The notes under the pieces were generated by a model, which was given only the letters and a program-made list of their open reading frames with translations, searched no databases and was not told the DNA's origin. A DNA stretch of 64,000 bases from Bifidobacterium tsurumiense (lineage in GTDB: Bacteria; Actinomycetota; Actinomycetes; Actinomycetales; Bifidobacteriaceae), in NCBI RefSeq assembly GCF_000741765.1, contig NZ_JGZU01000002.1, positions 100,347-164,346 of the forward strand, given 5' to 3'. The position numbers and the translations under genes were made by a program. How positions within the stretch are numbered: position 1 is the first letter of the stretch; each line of letters begins with the position of its first letter. This document shows, in pieces, positions 25,739-37,018 of this stretch.

Positions 25739-26653
25739 ATGGGAAGAACAAGAACTTTGCTGGCCGGGCTGTGTGCAACCGCACTTTTGGTGGCTTTGAC
25801 CGCCTGTGGTACGTCCGATCAGCCTGATGTCGATCCGGATATCGCACGCAGTTATGATGTCAGCGCCATTCATAAAGACGAGGCTTTGGCCGCCATGTTG
25901 CCACAATCCATAACGAAGGACGGCAAACTCACCATTGGCTCGAATCTGACCTATGCGCCCGCCGAGTTCTTGGCGACGGATGGGCGAACGCCGGTTGGGT
26001 ACGAAATTGATTTGGCGAAGGCGCTGGCGAATCTTTTCGGCTTGGAATTGGATGTGCAGAACGCTCCCTTCGAATCGATTATTCCTGCGGTAGGGACCAA
26101 ATATGACATTGGCTTGTCAGGTTTCACCGTGAACAATGAACGCATCGAAGCCGTGGATTTCGTCACTTATGCGAAGGCCGGACTGACCTTTGCGGTTCGT
26201 AAAGGCAATCCTGCCCATGCATCAGTGAATGATCTGTGCGGTGAACGAATTTCGGTGCAGGTTGGCACTGTCGGTGAAACCGAGATGTACAAAGCGCAGG
26301 ACAAATGCTCTGCAGAAGGCAAAAAAGCCATCGAGCTCTTGCCTTATGGAGGACAAAACTATGTCACCACCGCTTTGGTATCAGGCCGGGTGAATATGAT
26401 GTACGGCGATACGCCGGTTATCGGATATGCAGTGGCTCAAACGGATGATCAGCTGGAAATCATAGGCGAAGATGAAGGCGTTGCCCCAATGGGAATGGCC
26501 ATTGCAAAAGGCGACGAGGCGACAGTTCAGGCCATGAAAGCAGCTTTGGACAAACTGATTGCTGATGGCACATACACAAAAATCATGGATGCATGGGGAG
26601 TGCAGAATGTCATGATCAAGGAGCCTGAAATCAATCCACGTACCGATGAGTAG
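25739..26653 (+). CDS. Polar amino-acid ABC transporter substrate-binding lipoprotein
   Basis: A 304-aa extracytoplasmic solute-binding protein, family 3. The lipoprotein signal ends in the lipobox LTAC (Cys about 24), so it is anchored outside the membrane. Domain landmarks: KLTIGSNLTYAPAEF, GYEIDLAKALANLFGLELDV, and the hinge region YDIGLSGFTVNNERIEAVDFV. Ligand unknown (amino acid, by family). ATG 25739 has no ribosome site and lies 7 nt after TACCAT, so a leaderless start is suggested. Followed by permease and ATPase genes. Confidence 0.9.
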   Translation: MGRTRTLLAGLCATALLVALTACGTSDQPDVDPDIARSYDVSAIHKDEALAAMLPQSITKDGKLTIGSNLTYAPAEFLATDGRTPVGYEIDLAKALANLFGLELDVQNAPFESIIPAVGTKYDIGLSGFTVNNERIEAVDFVTYAKAGLTFAVRKGNPAHASVNDLCGERISVQVGTVGETEMYKAQDKCSAEGKKAIELLPYGGQNYVTTALVSGRVNMMYGDTPVIGYAVAQTDDQLEIIGEDEGVAPMGMAIAKGDEATVQAMKAALDKLIADGTYTKIMDAWGVQNVMIKEPEINPRTDE

Positions 26654-26763
26654 GTGAGTGTGGAGCGGTCCGATGCCAGAAGGCAATGCCAACGCCATGC
26701 CGCCAAAACGATGCAAGCATTGTTGCGAATCACATGTGAACCAAGGATGAGTAAGGAATAGGA

Positions 26764-27750
26764 ATGCAAGAGAAGAACAATCATTCAGACGGGCTGGATA
26801 TTCCCAATAGGATCGATGCATTGCCGGTACGGCATACCGGTCCTGTGGTCGCCGGCATAATCGTTGCTTTTGTCGTGGCCATGCTGGGCTACGGTGTAGT
26901 GACCAATAGCCGTTTTGAATGGCCTGTGGTATGGAAATATCTTTTCAACGAACGCGTATTGGCCGGAATTTGGTGGACGCTGTGTCTGACGGCTCTTTCC
27001 ATGATCATTGCGATTGTGCTCGCTATTGTTTTGGCGATTATGCGCAAGTCGATCAACCCCGTGCTCAGAGCCGTCAGCTGGTTCTTCATCTGGTTCTTCC
27101 GCGGCACTCCTGTCTACACCCAATTGGTGTTCTGGGGCCTGTTCTCCGTATTGGTGCCAAAAATGTCATTGGGCATTCCTTTCACGAGTATCGAGTTCTG
27201 GTCGGTGGACTCTTCCGTGGTGATGACATCCTTCCGGGCGGCAGTGATCGGTTTGGCGTTGAACGAAGCGGCATACCTATCCGAAATCGTGCGTGCCGGA
27301 CTTGAGGCTGTGGACTCCGGCCAGGAAGAGGCGGCACAGGCGCTTGGCATGAGGCGCACGCTGATAATGAGACGCATCATCCTGCCTCAGGCCATGCGTA
27401 TTATTGTGCCGCCGACGGGCAATGAAATCGTCAGCATGCTGAAAACCACGTCATTGGTTATGGCAGTGCCCTTCACTTTGGATCTGCAATTCGCCACTGA
27501 TGCCATCGCCAATCGTATATACAAACCGATTCCGTTGCTTATTGTGGCCAGTTTCTGGTACTTGCTGATCACTTCCATCCTCATGGTGATCCAAGCTCAT
27601 CTAGAACGCTATTTCGGCAAGGGCTTTGAAGCGAGGTCGCTCTCTTCCGGTCCGGCGAAGGGCGCAGGCGACTCCAAGTCGGTCAGTGCCAAGGACAAGG
27701 AAGAGATCAACAAAAAGAATGACGCGACCCTGTTGGGTTTGAATGCGTGA
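26764..27750 (+). CDS. Amino-acid ABC transporter permease
   Basis: A 328-aa HisM/GlnP-type permease. After a hydrophilic N-terminal segment it has five or six hydrophobic helices and the EAA loop [25 protein letters not shown] that docks the ATPase. The N-terminal half has the conserved [19 protein letters not shown] entry. The C-terminal 45 residues are charged ([11 protein letters not shown]). It starts 110 nt after the binding-protein gene, and its stop overlaps the ATPase start by 4 nt (GTGA). A single permease gene implies a homodimer. Confidence 0.92.
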   Translation: MQEKNNHSDGLDIPNRIDALPVRHTGPVVAGIIVAFVVAMLGYGVVTNSRFEWPVVWKYLFNERVLAGIWWTLCLTALSMIIAIVLAIVLAIMRKSINPVLRAVSWFFIWFFRGTPVYTQLVFWGLFSVLVPKMSLGIPFTSIEFWSVDSSVVMTSFRAAVIGLALNEAAYLSEIVRAGLEAVDSGQEEAAQALGMRRTLIMRRIILPQAMRIIVPPTGNEIVSMLKTTSLVMAVPFTLDLQFATDAIANRIYKPIPLLIVASFWYLLITSILMVIQAHLERYFGKGFEARSLSSGPAKGAGDSKSVSAKDKEEINKKNDATLLGLNA

Positions 27751-28586
27751 GTGGTGTGGCAGAAATGAGTGAAACAGCAATGACACAGGTGACAGCAAAT
27801 CCAAAACCGTCGTCCAATATTCCTGCAGTGAAGGCAACCCAGGTGCATAAGGCGTTCGGGAGTCTGCATGTGCTCAAGGGTGTGGATTTGACGGTTATGC
27901 CGGGAACGGTAACCGTTATTCTGGGACCCTCCGGCTCGGGTAAATCCACTTTCCTCCGCTTGATCAATCAGCTTGAAACCCTCACCGGTGGCAGTATCGA
28001 GGTTGATGGCGAGCTTATCGGATACAAACACGTCAATGTGCGGGGCGAAGATAAGCTGCAAACCTTGAATGAACGAGAAATCGCCAAGCAGCGCGAGAAG
28101 CTCGGTATGGTGTTCCAGCGGTTCAACCTGTTTCCGCATAAAACAGCGCTTGAAAATGTTATGGAAGCGCCGGTGCATGTGGCTCATATGTCGCACTCTC
28201 AGGCTCGTGAATTGGCCGTTCAGGAGTTGGAACGCGTCGGATTGGGCGAGCGATTGGATTATTACCCCATGCAGCTTTCAGGCGGTCAGCAACAGCGCGT
28301 TGCTATCGCTCGTGCCCTTGCCATGCGGCCGGAAATCATGCTATTCGATGAGCCAACTTCCGCATTGGATCCCGAATTGGTCGGCGAGGTCTTGAATGTC
28401 ATGCGTTCACTGGCAGATGCAGGCATGACCATGATCGTGGTCACCCATGAAATCGGATTTGCCAAGGAAGTCGCCGATCAGATCGTATTCATGGATGGTG
28501 GCGTAGTCGTCGAACAGGGTGGCCCTGAGATAGTGGATCATCCATCCTCGCCACGTTTCCAGGACTTCCTCAATCACGTTCTCTGA
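27747..28586 (+). CDS. Amino-acid ABC transporter ATPase
   Basis: The 279-aa ATP-binding subunit of the same importer. Walker A is GPSGSGKST, then Q-loop [18 protein letters not shown] (typical of GlnQ/HisP proteins), signature [16 protein letters not shown], Walker [15 protein letters not shown], and switch His [11 protein letters not shown] 27747 overlaps the permease stop. The first ~28 residues (Thr/Asn/Pro-rich) precede the normal family start, so an internal start (ATG 27765) is possible. Confidence 0.93.
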   Translation: MSGVAEMSETAMTQVTANPKPSSNIPAVKATQVHKAFGSLHVLKGVDLTVMPGTVTVILGPSGSGKSTFLRLINQLETLTGGSIEVDGELIGYKHVNVRGEDKLQTLNEREIAKQREKLGMVFQRFNLFPHKTALENVMEAPVHVAHMSHSQARELAVQELERVGLGERLDYYPMQLSGGQQQRVAIARALAMRPEIMLFDEPTSALDPELVGEVLNVMRSLADAGMTMIVVTHEIGFAKEVADQIVFMDGGVVVEQGGPEIVDHPSSPRFQDFLNHVL

Positions 28587-28623
28587 ACAGGATCAGCCGC
28601 AAATCGGTGGAATTTCGGTACTG

Positions 28624-28659
28624 GCATCCGGCTCTAGGCACATGTCAAGAGCCGGATGC
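28624..28659 (+). terminator. Hairpin terminator of the amino-acid transporter
   Basis: GCATCCGGCTCT (28624-28635), 12-nt loop, AGAGCCGGATGC (28648-28659); 12 perfect pairs, no T-tract. Confidence 0.7.
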
Positions 28660-28763
28660 TGCATAGATGGTGAGAACTTAACCATCGACAGGAATGCTGA
28701 TGATATGTTCCTGAATGCATGCATTGTATGAAGTTGCACAGGCGACGAAATGGCCCGCAATCA

Positions 28764-28788
28764 ATCAATCGCATTTGACTCGATTGAT
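28764..28788 (+). promoter_or_regulatory. Inverted repeat upstream of glmS
   Basis: ATCAATCG (28764-28771), CATTTGACT, CGATTGAT (28781-28788). The spacer contains a -35-like TTGACT. This looks like an operator over a promoter, about 260 nt upstream of glmS. The rest of the 28660-29050 gap shows no gene and no glmS-ribozyme resemblance that I can recognise. Confidence 0.35.
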
Positions 28789-29050
28789 CCTGACCGGCAT
28801 GGTTATATGCATCAACGATGCTGCGGTCTTGGCGGCTATCCTCATTGTTCATCTGCAGTCGTGACTGCACGATATGTCAGCGGTGTATTAAATCAGGGAA
28901 TATAGCGGTGAAAGTGGCATGGCAGTGAACCGGCATTGGAATGTATGGCGACACGCCAATGGCGACCCTGGGCACTGTGCGAGCAGGTCATGTAAAGGTG
29001 TGCCTTGCGCTATGAGAGGATAGTCGCTATCTCTCATAGACTTGGGAAGC

Positions 29051-30940
29051 ATGTGTGGAATCGTAGGATATGTAGGAACGGCTGGTGCGTGCGGAAAGCC
29101 GCTGGAAGTCTGCTTGCAGGGTTTGAGGCGTCTGGAATACCGCGGATATGATTCGGCGGGAGTAGCGCTGGTATCCCCCGAATCGGATACGGTGACGGTG
29201 CGCAGAAAGGCCGGCCGTCTTTCGAATCTTGAGGATGAAATCAAGCGCAGGCCTATGCCGGAAGCCACGGTTGCCATCGGGCATACTCGTTGGGCCACCA
29301 ATGGAGCCCCCACCGATATCAATGCACATCCTCATATGAGTGCCGACGGCCATGTCGCGATCATCCATAATGGCATTATCGAGAATGCCAGCACCTTGAA
29401 AATGGATCTGCAATCCGAAGGATATGTGTTCTCTTCGGGAACCGATACCGAAGTTGCCGCCAAGCTGCTCGGCAAAATCGCCAATACCATAATCGAAGAG
29501 AGCGGCCATCCCGATCTGTTTGAAGCACTTCGTCGCATGGCACGTATGCTTACCGGCGCGTTCACCATCCTCGCTGTGGATAGCCGACAGCCAGATATCG
29601 TCGTTGGCGCACGACATGATTCCCCGCTTGTCGTAGGTCTTGGAGATGGTGAAAACTTCCTGGGTTCAGATGTTGCGGCCTTTGTGGCGTACACCAAAGA
29701 AGCGATGGAAGTGGGCCAGGACCGTGCTGTATGCATTGAAGGCAGCAAGGTTACCGTCACCGATTTCGATGGCAATGTCGTAACCGATTCCAAGCGTTTC
29801 ACTGTGGATTGGGATGCTTCGGCCACAGAAAAAGGTGGCTGGGATTCATTCATGAACAAGGAAATCCATGAGGATCCTGCAGCGGTCGGCAATACCCTGC
29901 TGGGCCGTTTCAATACCTCAGGGGATATCGTGCTTGATGAAGTGCGTATTGACGAGGATGTGTTCCGCTCCATAGACAAAATAATCGTTGTGGCCTGCGG
30001 TACTGCAAGCTATGCCGGTTTGGTGGCCAAGTATGCCATCGAACACTGGGTGCGCATTCCGGTAGAGGTTGAGTTGGCTCATGAATTCCGATATCGTGAC
30101 CCGATTCTGACCCCGCGCACGCTTGTGGTGGCAATATCGCAATCCGGCGAAACCATGGACACCTTGATGGCGCTCAGGCATGCCCGTGAACAAGGATCTC
30201 GCGTGCTGGCAATATGCAATACCCAGGGTGCCTCAATCCCTCGCGAATCGGATGCCGTGCTCTACACCCACGCAGGACCTGAGATTGCCGTGGCATCCAC
30301 CAAGGCCTTTGTGGCGCAGATTACCGCCGCTTATCTGCTTGGCTTGTATCTGGCACAGGTCAAGGGCACGATGTATCGCGATGAGATTCACCAGATTCTC
30401 GATCAGCTCAAGGCCATGCCGGAAAAAATCGAATGGGTTTTGCAAACGCAGTCGGATAGTGTTCATGAGGCTGCGAAGCGCATGATTGATGCGCATTCAT
30501 TCCTCTTCCTCGGTCGGCATGTGGGGTATCCAGTGGCCTTGGAAGGTGCCCTGAAGCTCAAGGAAATCGCGTACACCTTCACCGAAGGGTTCGCAGCGGG
30601 TGAGCTCAAGCACGGGCCCATCGCATTGGTGGATGAGGGCGAACCCGTAGTGGTTATCGTTCCATCAGCCCGTGGACGTGACTCCTTGCATAACAAGGTG
30701 ATATCCGGCATTGAAGAGGTGAAAGCCCGTGGCGCGTTCACCATTGTGGTGGCGGAAGAGGGAGACCCCGATGCCGAGCGATATGCCGATGTGGTGCTGT
30801 GGCGCCCTGTATGCCCCACGTTGCTCAGCCCATTGGTCGATGTGGTGCCTCTGCAGCTATTCGCCATGGATATGGCCATGTTGAAGGGTTACGACGTGGA
30901 TAAGCCGCGTAATCTTGCGAAATCCGTGACCGTCGAGTAG
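29051..30940 (+). CDS. glmS: Glucosamine-6-phosphate synthase
   Basis: Makes glucosamine-6-phosphate from fructose-6-phosphate and glutamine, the first step to UDP-GlcNAc and peptidoglycan. 629 aa: N-terminal class II glutaminase domain (1-235) beginning MCGIVGYVG, where Cys2 becomes the nucleophile, then two SIS isomerase domains (VVACGTASYAGLVAKYAIE, AISQSGETMDTLMAL, and HGPIALVDEGEPV) and the C-terminal KSVTVE end. The start must be ATG 29051, because upstream codons would bury the catalytic Cys. Followed closely by a pseudouridine synthase gene. Confidence 0.96.
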   Translation: MCGIVGYVGTAGACGKPLEVCLQGLRRLEYRGYDSAGVALVSPESDTVTVRRKAGRLSNLEDEIKRRPMPEATVAIGHTRWATNGAPTDINAHPHMSADGHVAIIHNGIIENASTLKMDLQSEGYVFSSGTDTEVAAKLLGKIANTIIEESGHPDLFEALRRMARMLTGAFTILAVDSRQPDIVVGARHDSPLVVGLGDGENFLGSDVAAFVAYTKEAMEVGQDRAVCIEGSKVTVTDFDGNVVTDSKRFTVDWDASATEKGGWDSFMNKEIHEDPAAVGNTLLGRFNTSGDIVLDEVRIDEDVFRSIDKIIVVACGTASYAGLVAKYAIEHWVRIPVEVELAHEFRYRDPILTPRTLVVAISQSGETMDTLMALRHAREQGSRVLAICNTQGASIPRESDAVLYTHAGPEIAVASTKAFVAQITAAYLLGLYLAQVKGTMYRDEIHQILDQLKAMPEKIEWVLQTQSDSVHEAAKRMIDAHSFLFLGRHVGYPVALEGALKLKEIAYTFTEGFAAGELKHGPIALVDEGEPVVVIVPSARGRDSLHNKVISGIEEVKARGAFTIVVAEEGDPDAERYADVVLWRPVCPTLLSPLVDVVPLQLFAMDMAMLKGYDVDKPRNLAKSVTVE

Positions 30941-30983
30941 TTGAGTGATTTTCGGGTAGTTGTGTGACCTTCGAGAAGTTGAT

Positions 30984-31901
30984 GTGAACGAATTCGATGC
31001 TGATAACTCCGGTGAAGCGGCTGCCAGCATGGCTTGTGCCAGTGGTAGCCGCTTTGGGATGAATGCGATTGAGTCCGGCGCTGGGCTGGACGTGATGCGG
31101 TTGCAGGCTCGCGGGCGTTCGTTGCGCCATCGATGGGTGCTGCACGAGCCGGTTGTCGATGCCGAATTGCGTGTGATCTACGAAGACAGCCGCATCATCG
31201 TGGTGGACAAGCCCCATGGTTTGGCGACCACTCCTCGAGGCATGTGGTATCGCCAAACCGCTTTGATACGGCTTCGTGAGCTCTACCGCGACGATTCCAT
31301 TACGCCGGCGCACCGCTTGGATCGCATGACCGCCGGAGTGGTGGTATTCGTGCGTGATCCTGCCATGCGCGGAGCCTATCAGACGCTTTTCCAGAATCAT
31401 CATGCGACAAAGGTTTATGAATGTCTGGCGCCGAGCCGCCCGATACGCATTCCGAAAACAGGCACCATCCGCAGTTTGGAGCCTCCTCGTCTGTTCCCTT
31501 TGCTCAGACGCTCATGCATTGTGAAAGAGCGCGGTGTATTGCAGGCATTCGAAACTCCGGGCGTACCCAACGCCGTCACACGCATAGAGTTGGGGACACA
31601 GACTGCAACCAGCGGTTCTGTTGCACATGGTCCACGCATATCGCAATCTGCGCTGCGGCATTATGTTCTGCATCCGATCACTGGCAAAACCCACCAGCTG
31701 CGTGTGCATATGAATGCGCTGGGCTTGCCTATTGCAGGAGATGACCTGTACCCGGGAATTCTTCAACATGCACCGGAAGATATAAGCAGCCCCTTGCAAT
31801 TGGTGGCGCGGACTTTGCAATTCATCGATCCCATAGACGGCACACCAAGAGCATATACATCCAGTATTTCTCTTGATTGGGGAGTGGAAGAGAGTGTCTA
31901 G
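30984..31901 (+). CDS. RluA-family pseudouridine synthase
   Basis: Isomerises specific uridines in rRNA or tRNA. The catalytic motif HRLDRMTAGVVVF is present (Asp about 115), preceded by IIVVDKPHGLATTP and followed by the C-terminal HQLRVHMNALGLPIAGDDLY. No S4 domain is seen. Probably 305 aa from GTG 30984; another GTG at 30960 is possible and neither has a strong ribosome site. Starts about 40 nt after glmS, so likely co-transcribed. Its UAG stop shares the four bases CTAG with the stop of the convergent lacI-type gene. Confidence 0.85.
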   Translation: MNEFDADNSGEAAASMACASGSRFGMNAIESGAGLDVMRLQARGRSLRHRWVLHEPVVDAELRVIYEDSRIIVVDKPHGLATTPRGMWYRQTALIRLRELYRDDSITPAHRLDRMTAGVVVFVRDPAMRGAYQTLFQNHHATKVYECLAPSRPIRIPKTGTIRSLEPPRLFPLLRRSCIVKERGVLQAFETPGVPNAVTRIELGTQTATSGSVAHGPRISQSALRHYVLHPITGKTHQLRVHMNALGLPIAGDDLYPGILQHAPEDISSPLQLVARTLQFIDPIDGTPRAYTSSISLDWGVEESV

Positions 31902-32905
31902 ACAGCTCGCACTGAATCACGTTCCACCAATTCAGTGGGGATGACGGTCTTGATTCCGCTAGGCACACGTTTTCCTTCGCATAACCTGCGCACCATGGAG
32001 AAAGCCTCGGTTCCGATGAGGTCAAATCGCATGCGCATCGTGGTCAGCGAAAGCCTTGGCACAATGCCGACCAATGAGTCGTCGACTCCGATAACGCTGA
32101 CATCTTCCGGGACCCTTTTGCCGCCGGCGATCAGCCCTTGGATCGCACCATATGCCATTTGGTCGTTTGCGGCGTAGATAGCCGTGCAGTTCCTGTCATG
32201 AGCAAGCGACAACCCTGCCTGATAGCCGCTATCGGCCTCCCAATCTCCGACATAGAGGGAGGGGATGGGAATGCCGCGTGATTCCAAGGCATCTCGCCAC
32301 CCGTCTGCCCGGCTTTGCGCTGATCGTGCAGACGAAGGACCTGCGATGTGATACACGGTTTTGTGCCCTTTGGCGATGAGATAATCCACGACGGCCTGCG
32401 AACAGCCATATTGATCGGCATCAACCGTGGGGCAGCTTTCCAAAGGGTCTTCACGAACCAATACCACTGGCAAATCCGGAGGAGGAGTGAAGGTATCGAA
32501 ATCGGCGGTTCGTTCCTTCATAACCACGATGACTCCATCAACCGGCAGTTGTTTCATAAGACTGACTGCGCACTCTATGGTTCGGGATGCACCGGTTCCC
32601 ATGGTGTTCACGGTTACGGCGTATCCTTCGCTCACCGCGGCATTCAGGATGCTATTGAGAATGCGCGCGTCGCCAAAAGCGGCTGTGTCGAACATAACCA
32701 CGCCAATATTGTTGAAACGGCCATGTTTCAGTGCGCGGGCTGCATAATTTGAACGATATCCCAGTTTTTTCATGGCCGCTTCGACGCGTTGGCGAGTCTC
32801 TGCCTTGACTGCATTGCTGCCATTGGCCACGCGAGACACTGTTTGTGGTGAGACGCCGGCTTCTTTGGCGACATCCTGCATCGACGCTGGTTGATGATAT
32901 TCCAT
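31898..32905 (-). CDS. LacI-family transcriptional repressor
   Basis: A 335-aa sugar-responsive repressor: N-terminal helix-turn-helix and hinge (SMQDVAKEAGVSPQTVSRVANG, then VEAAMKKLGYRSNYAARALK), and a periplasmic-binding-protein-like core (about 65-335; YAANDQMAYGAIQGLIAGGKRVPEDVSVIGVDD). ATG 32905 is chosen as the family start; the frame remains open upstream without similarity. It is transcribed away from the GH42 gene and is expected to control it (inference from divergence and an operator-like site). Confidence 0.92.
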   Translation of the reverse strand: MEYHQPASMQDVAKEAGVSPQTVSRVANGSNAVKAETRQRVEAAMKKLGYRSNYAARALKHGRFNNIGVVMFDTAAFGDARILNSILNAAVSEGYAVTVNTMGTGASRTIECAVSLMKQLPVDGVIVVMKERTADFDTFTPPPDLPVVLVREDPLESCPTVDADQYGCSQAVVDYLIAKGHKTVYHIAGPSSARSAQSRADGWRDALESRGIPIPSLYVGDWEADSGYQAGLSLAHDRNCTAIYAANDQMAYGAIQGLIAGGKRVPEDVSVIGVDDSLVGIVPRLSLTTMRMRFDLIGTEAFSMVRRLCEGKRVPSGIKTVIPTELVERDSVRAV

Positions 32906-33048
32906 ACAGCCCACTCTATTACTGTTTTCAGCATATGTGGTGCATCGCCTTGTGGTCATCGGACGAAAAGGACGAGCGTGCGTTGAATATGCCTGACATC
33001 CAATGGAAACGCGGATGGCGGTACCTTGAATGAATGATAGAATGATAA

Positions 33049-33062
33049 CGCAAACATTTACG
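33049..33062. promoter_or_regulatory. LacI/GalR-like operator candidate
   Basis: CGCAAACATTTACG; on the other strand CGTAAATGTTTGCG matches the GalR-type consensus TGTAAACGTTTACA at 10 of 14 positions. It lies between the divergent repressor and GH42 genes, 97 nt before the GH42 start. Confidence 0.5.
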
Positions 33063-33086
33063 ATGGTTTTTGGAATGATATTTTGA

Positions 33087-35267
<2,181 letters not shown>

Positions 35268-35287
35268 AACGGCATTGCGAAGTTGTG

Positions 35288-35320
35288 GAGCCGGCAGTTC
35301 ATGCATGATCCTGCCGGCTC
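35288..35320 (+). terminator. Hairpin after the GH42 gene
   Basis: GAGCCGGCAG (35288-35297), 13-nt loop, CTGCCGGCTC (35311-35320); 10 perfect pairs. Confidence 0.65.
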
Positions 35321-35428
35321 TACGCTTGGGGACTTGGCACCCATACATTGCAAGAGTTCACGTAACAACCCGGTTGTGGGGCTCACGTAGACTCAAATGG
35401 CATAGTTTACGTATTCAAGGAAGTCGTC

Positions 35429-36829
35429 ATGTCTCAGCTCTGGAAGCGTTGCACGCGGTGTGTATTGAGTGCGCTCGCCTGCTTGGGCATCGTGGCGGCA
35501 ATAGCAGGTTGTGCGCAGCAGGATACGCGCACGGTCGTAACCGTGTGGTCCTGGGAGCCCAGCATGAGTGCCGTGGCACGAAGTTTTGAGGCTGCCAATC
35601 CTGATGTGCGTATCGATATCAAAGACACCAGCGGCTACGATAATTTGAACTCTGCAATCCAGGACGGCTACGGGCTTCCGGATGTGGTGCAGCTGGAATA
35701 TTATGCATTGCCGCAATATGCGGTCAGCGAGCAGTTATTGGATCTCACCGACCGCGTGGATGGATACGAGGGCGATTACACGCCCGGCACATGGTCCTCG
35801 GTGCAGTTGAACAACCGGGTTTACGGTGTGCCGATGGATTCAGGGCCAATGGCCTTTTTCTACAATCAATACGTTTTCGAAGAAGCGGGCATTGACGCCA
35901 CCCAGATTCGCACTTGGGACGATTACTACATGGCCGCAAAGAAACTCAAGCAAATCGGCGTGTATATCGCGGCCGATTCCGGAGACGCGAGTTTTTACAA
36001 CGCCATGATATGGCTTGCAGGAGGAAGGCCATATTCCACCTCGCAGGATGGACGAACGGTGAATGTGGATTTCACCAATGACGTGGGCACACGCACATTC
36101 ACCTCGTTCTGGCAAAAAATGATCGATGAGGGTCTTGTCGACACGCATCTGACCACATGGTCGGATCAGTGGCAGGAGGCATTGGGGGCGGGAAAAGTGG
36201 CTTCGGTGTTTTCGGGAGCCTGGTTCCCGTCCCTGCTGCTGGCAGATGTGCCGGGAACCGCTGGCTTATGGCGTGTCTCGCAAATGCCGACGGTGAATGG
36301 GTCCACGGCAGGCGCTGAAATGGGCGGTTCCGCACTGGGCGTTCTGCAATCCAGTCGCAAACCCGATGCCGCATTTCGTTTTGTGGAATACGCCTGCCAT
36401 GATCCCGATGGCATACGAATTCGTGTGGCGGGAGGCGCTTTTCCTGCGGATACGGCGAGTTTGAATGCTGATAATTTCTTGAGCAGAACCACGATTCGTG
36501 ATGCTCGTGGCATTGATATTCCGTATTTCGGCGGTCAGGAATTCAATGAGGTATTCTCAGCTGCAGCTGAGAGGGTTTCAGTTGGATACCAATATCTGCC
36601 GTTTGAAGTGTATGCACGCAGTGATTTCCGTAGCACTATGGGTCAGGCATACTCATGGTCGAGACAACGGCAGGCTCTTGACGAGGCTCAAGAGCGCAAA
36701 GCTGCCGGTTTCAAGGATGTGCAATTGCCGGAGAATCCAGGAGTCAAAGTCGCCTTGTCGCAAGGTCTTGAACTATGGCAAAAGGATTTGAAGGAGTATG
36801 CGATCAATCAGGGATTCACTGTGCAATAA
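35429..36829 (+). CDS. Sugar ABC transporter substrate-binding lipoprotein
   Basis: A 466-aa family 1 extracellular solute-binding protein. The lipobox is AIAGC (Cys about 28). Domain landmarks of carbohydrate binders are VTVWSWEPSMSAVARSFEAANPDV, DVVQLEYYALPQYA, VYGVPMDSGPMAFFYN and PDAAFRFVEYAC. The likely ligand is a beta-galactoside, judged from the adjacent GH42 gene. Unusually, no permease or ATPase gene follows; the next gene is coaX on the opposite strand, so its translocator must be encoded elsewhere. Three ACGTA words (for example TTTACGTATTC) lie in its upstream region. Own upstream terminator separates it from GH42. Confidence 0.9.
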   Translation: MSQLWKRCTRCVLSALACLGIVAAIAGCAQQDTRTVVTVWSWEPSMSAVARSFEAANPDVRIDIKDTSGYDNLNSAIQDGYGLPDVVQLEYYALPQYAVSEQLLDLTDRVDGYEGDYTPGTWSSVQLNNRVYGVPMDSGPMAFFYNQYVFEEAGIDATQIRTWDDYYMAAKKLKQIGVYIAADSGDASFYNAMIWLAGGRPYSTSQDGRTVNVDFTNDVGTRTFTSFWQKMIDEGLVDTHLTTWSDQWQEALGAGKVASVFSGAWFPSLLLADVPGTAGLWRVSQMPTVNGSTAGAEMGGSALGVLQSSRKPDAAFRFVEYACHDPDGIRIRVAGGAFPADTASLNADNFLSRTTIRDARGIDIPYFGGQEFNEVFSAAAERVSVGYQYLPFEVYARSDFRSTMGQAYSWSRQRQALDEAQERKAAGFKDVQLPENPGVKVALSQGLELWQKDLKEYAINQGFTVQ

Positions 36830-36852
36830 GCGTGAGCTGGCAGGTCGGTTGG

Positions 36853-36899
36853 CGCTGCGCCGTTATGCATAGCCGGAGCGTAGCCATAACAGCACAGCG
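36853..36899 (+). terminator. Long imperfect hairpin after the sugar-binding gene
   Basis: CGCTGCGCCGTTATG (36853-36867) pairs with CATAACAGCACAGCG (36885-36899): 13 Watson-Crick pairs plus two wobble-type positions. Probable terminator, first of a cluster of hairpins reaching to coaX. Confidence 0.55.
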
Positions 36900-36973
36900 T
36901 ATTGGCCGGATCTCCACAGCAGTGGCATGTGGAAAGGCCTCGGCAAGCTGAGCGCTTTGCCCTCAAGTGTCAC

Positions 36974-37011
36974 CGCCAAAGGCGGTACTGAACACGATTG
37001 CGAGCAATCGC
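36974..37011 (-). terminator. Hairpins downstream of coaX
   Basis: On the minus strand, CGATTG/CAATCG (36996-37011, 4-nt loop) is followed by ACCGCC/GGCGGT (36973-36987, loop of three). They are the first structures after the coaX stop. Confidence 0.5.
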
Positions 37012-37018
37012 GACTGGG

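Noticed and set aside
28660..29050. glmS ribozyme/riboswitch
   Set aside because: No recognisable ribozyme core; that element is known mainly from Firmicutes.
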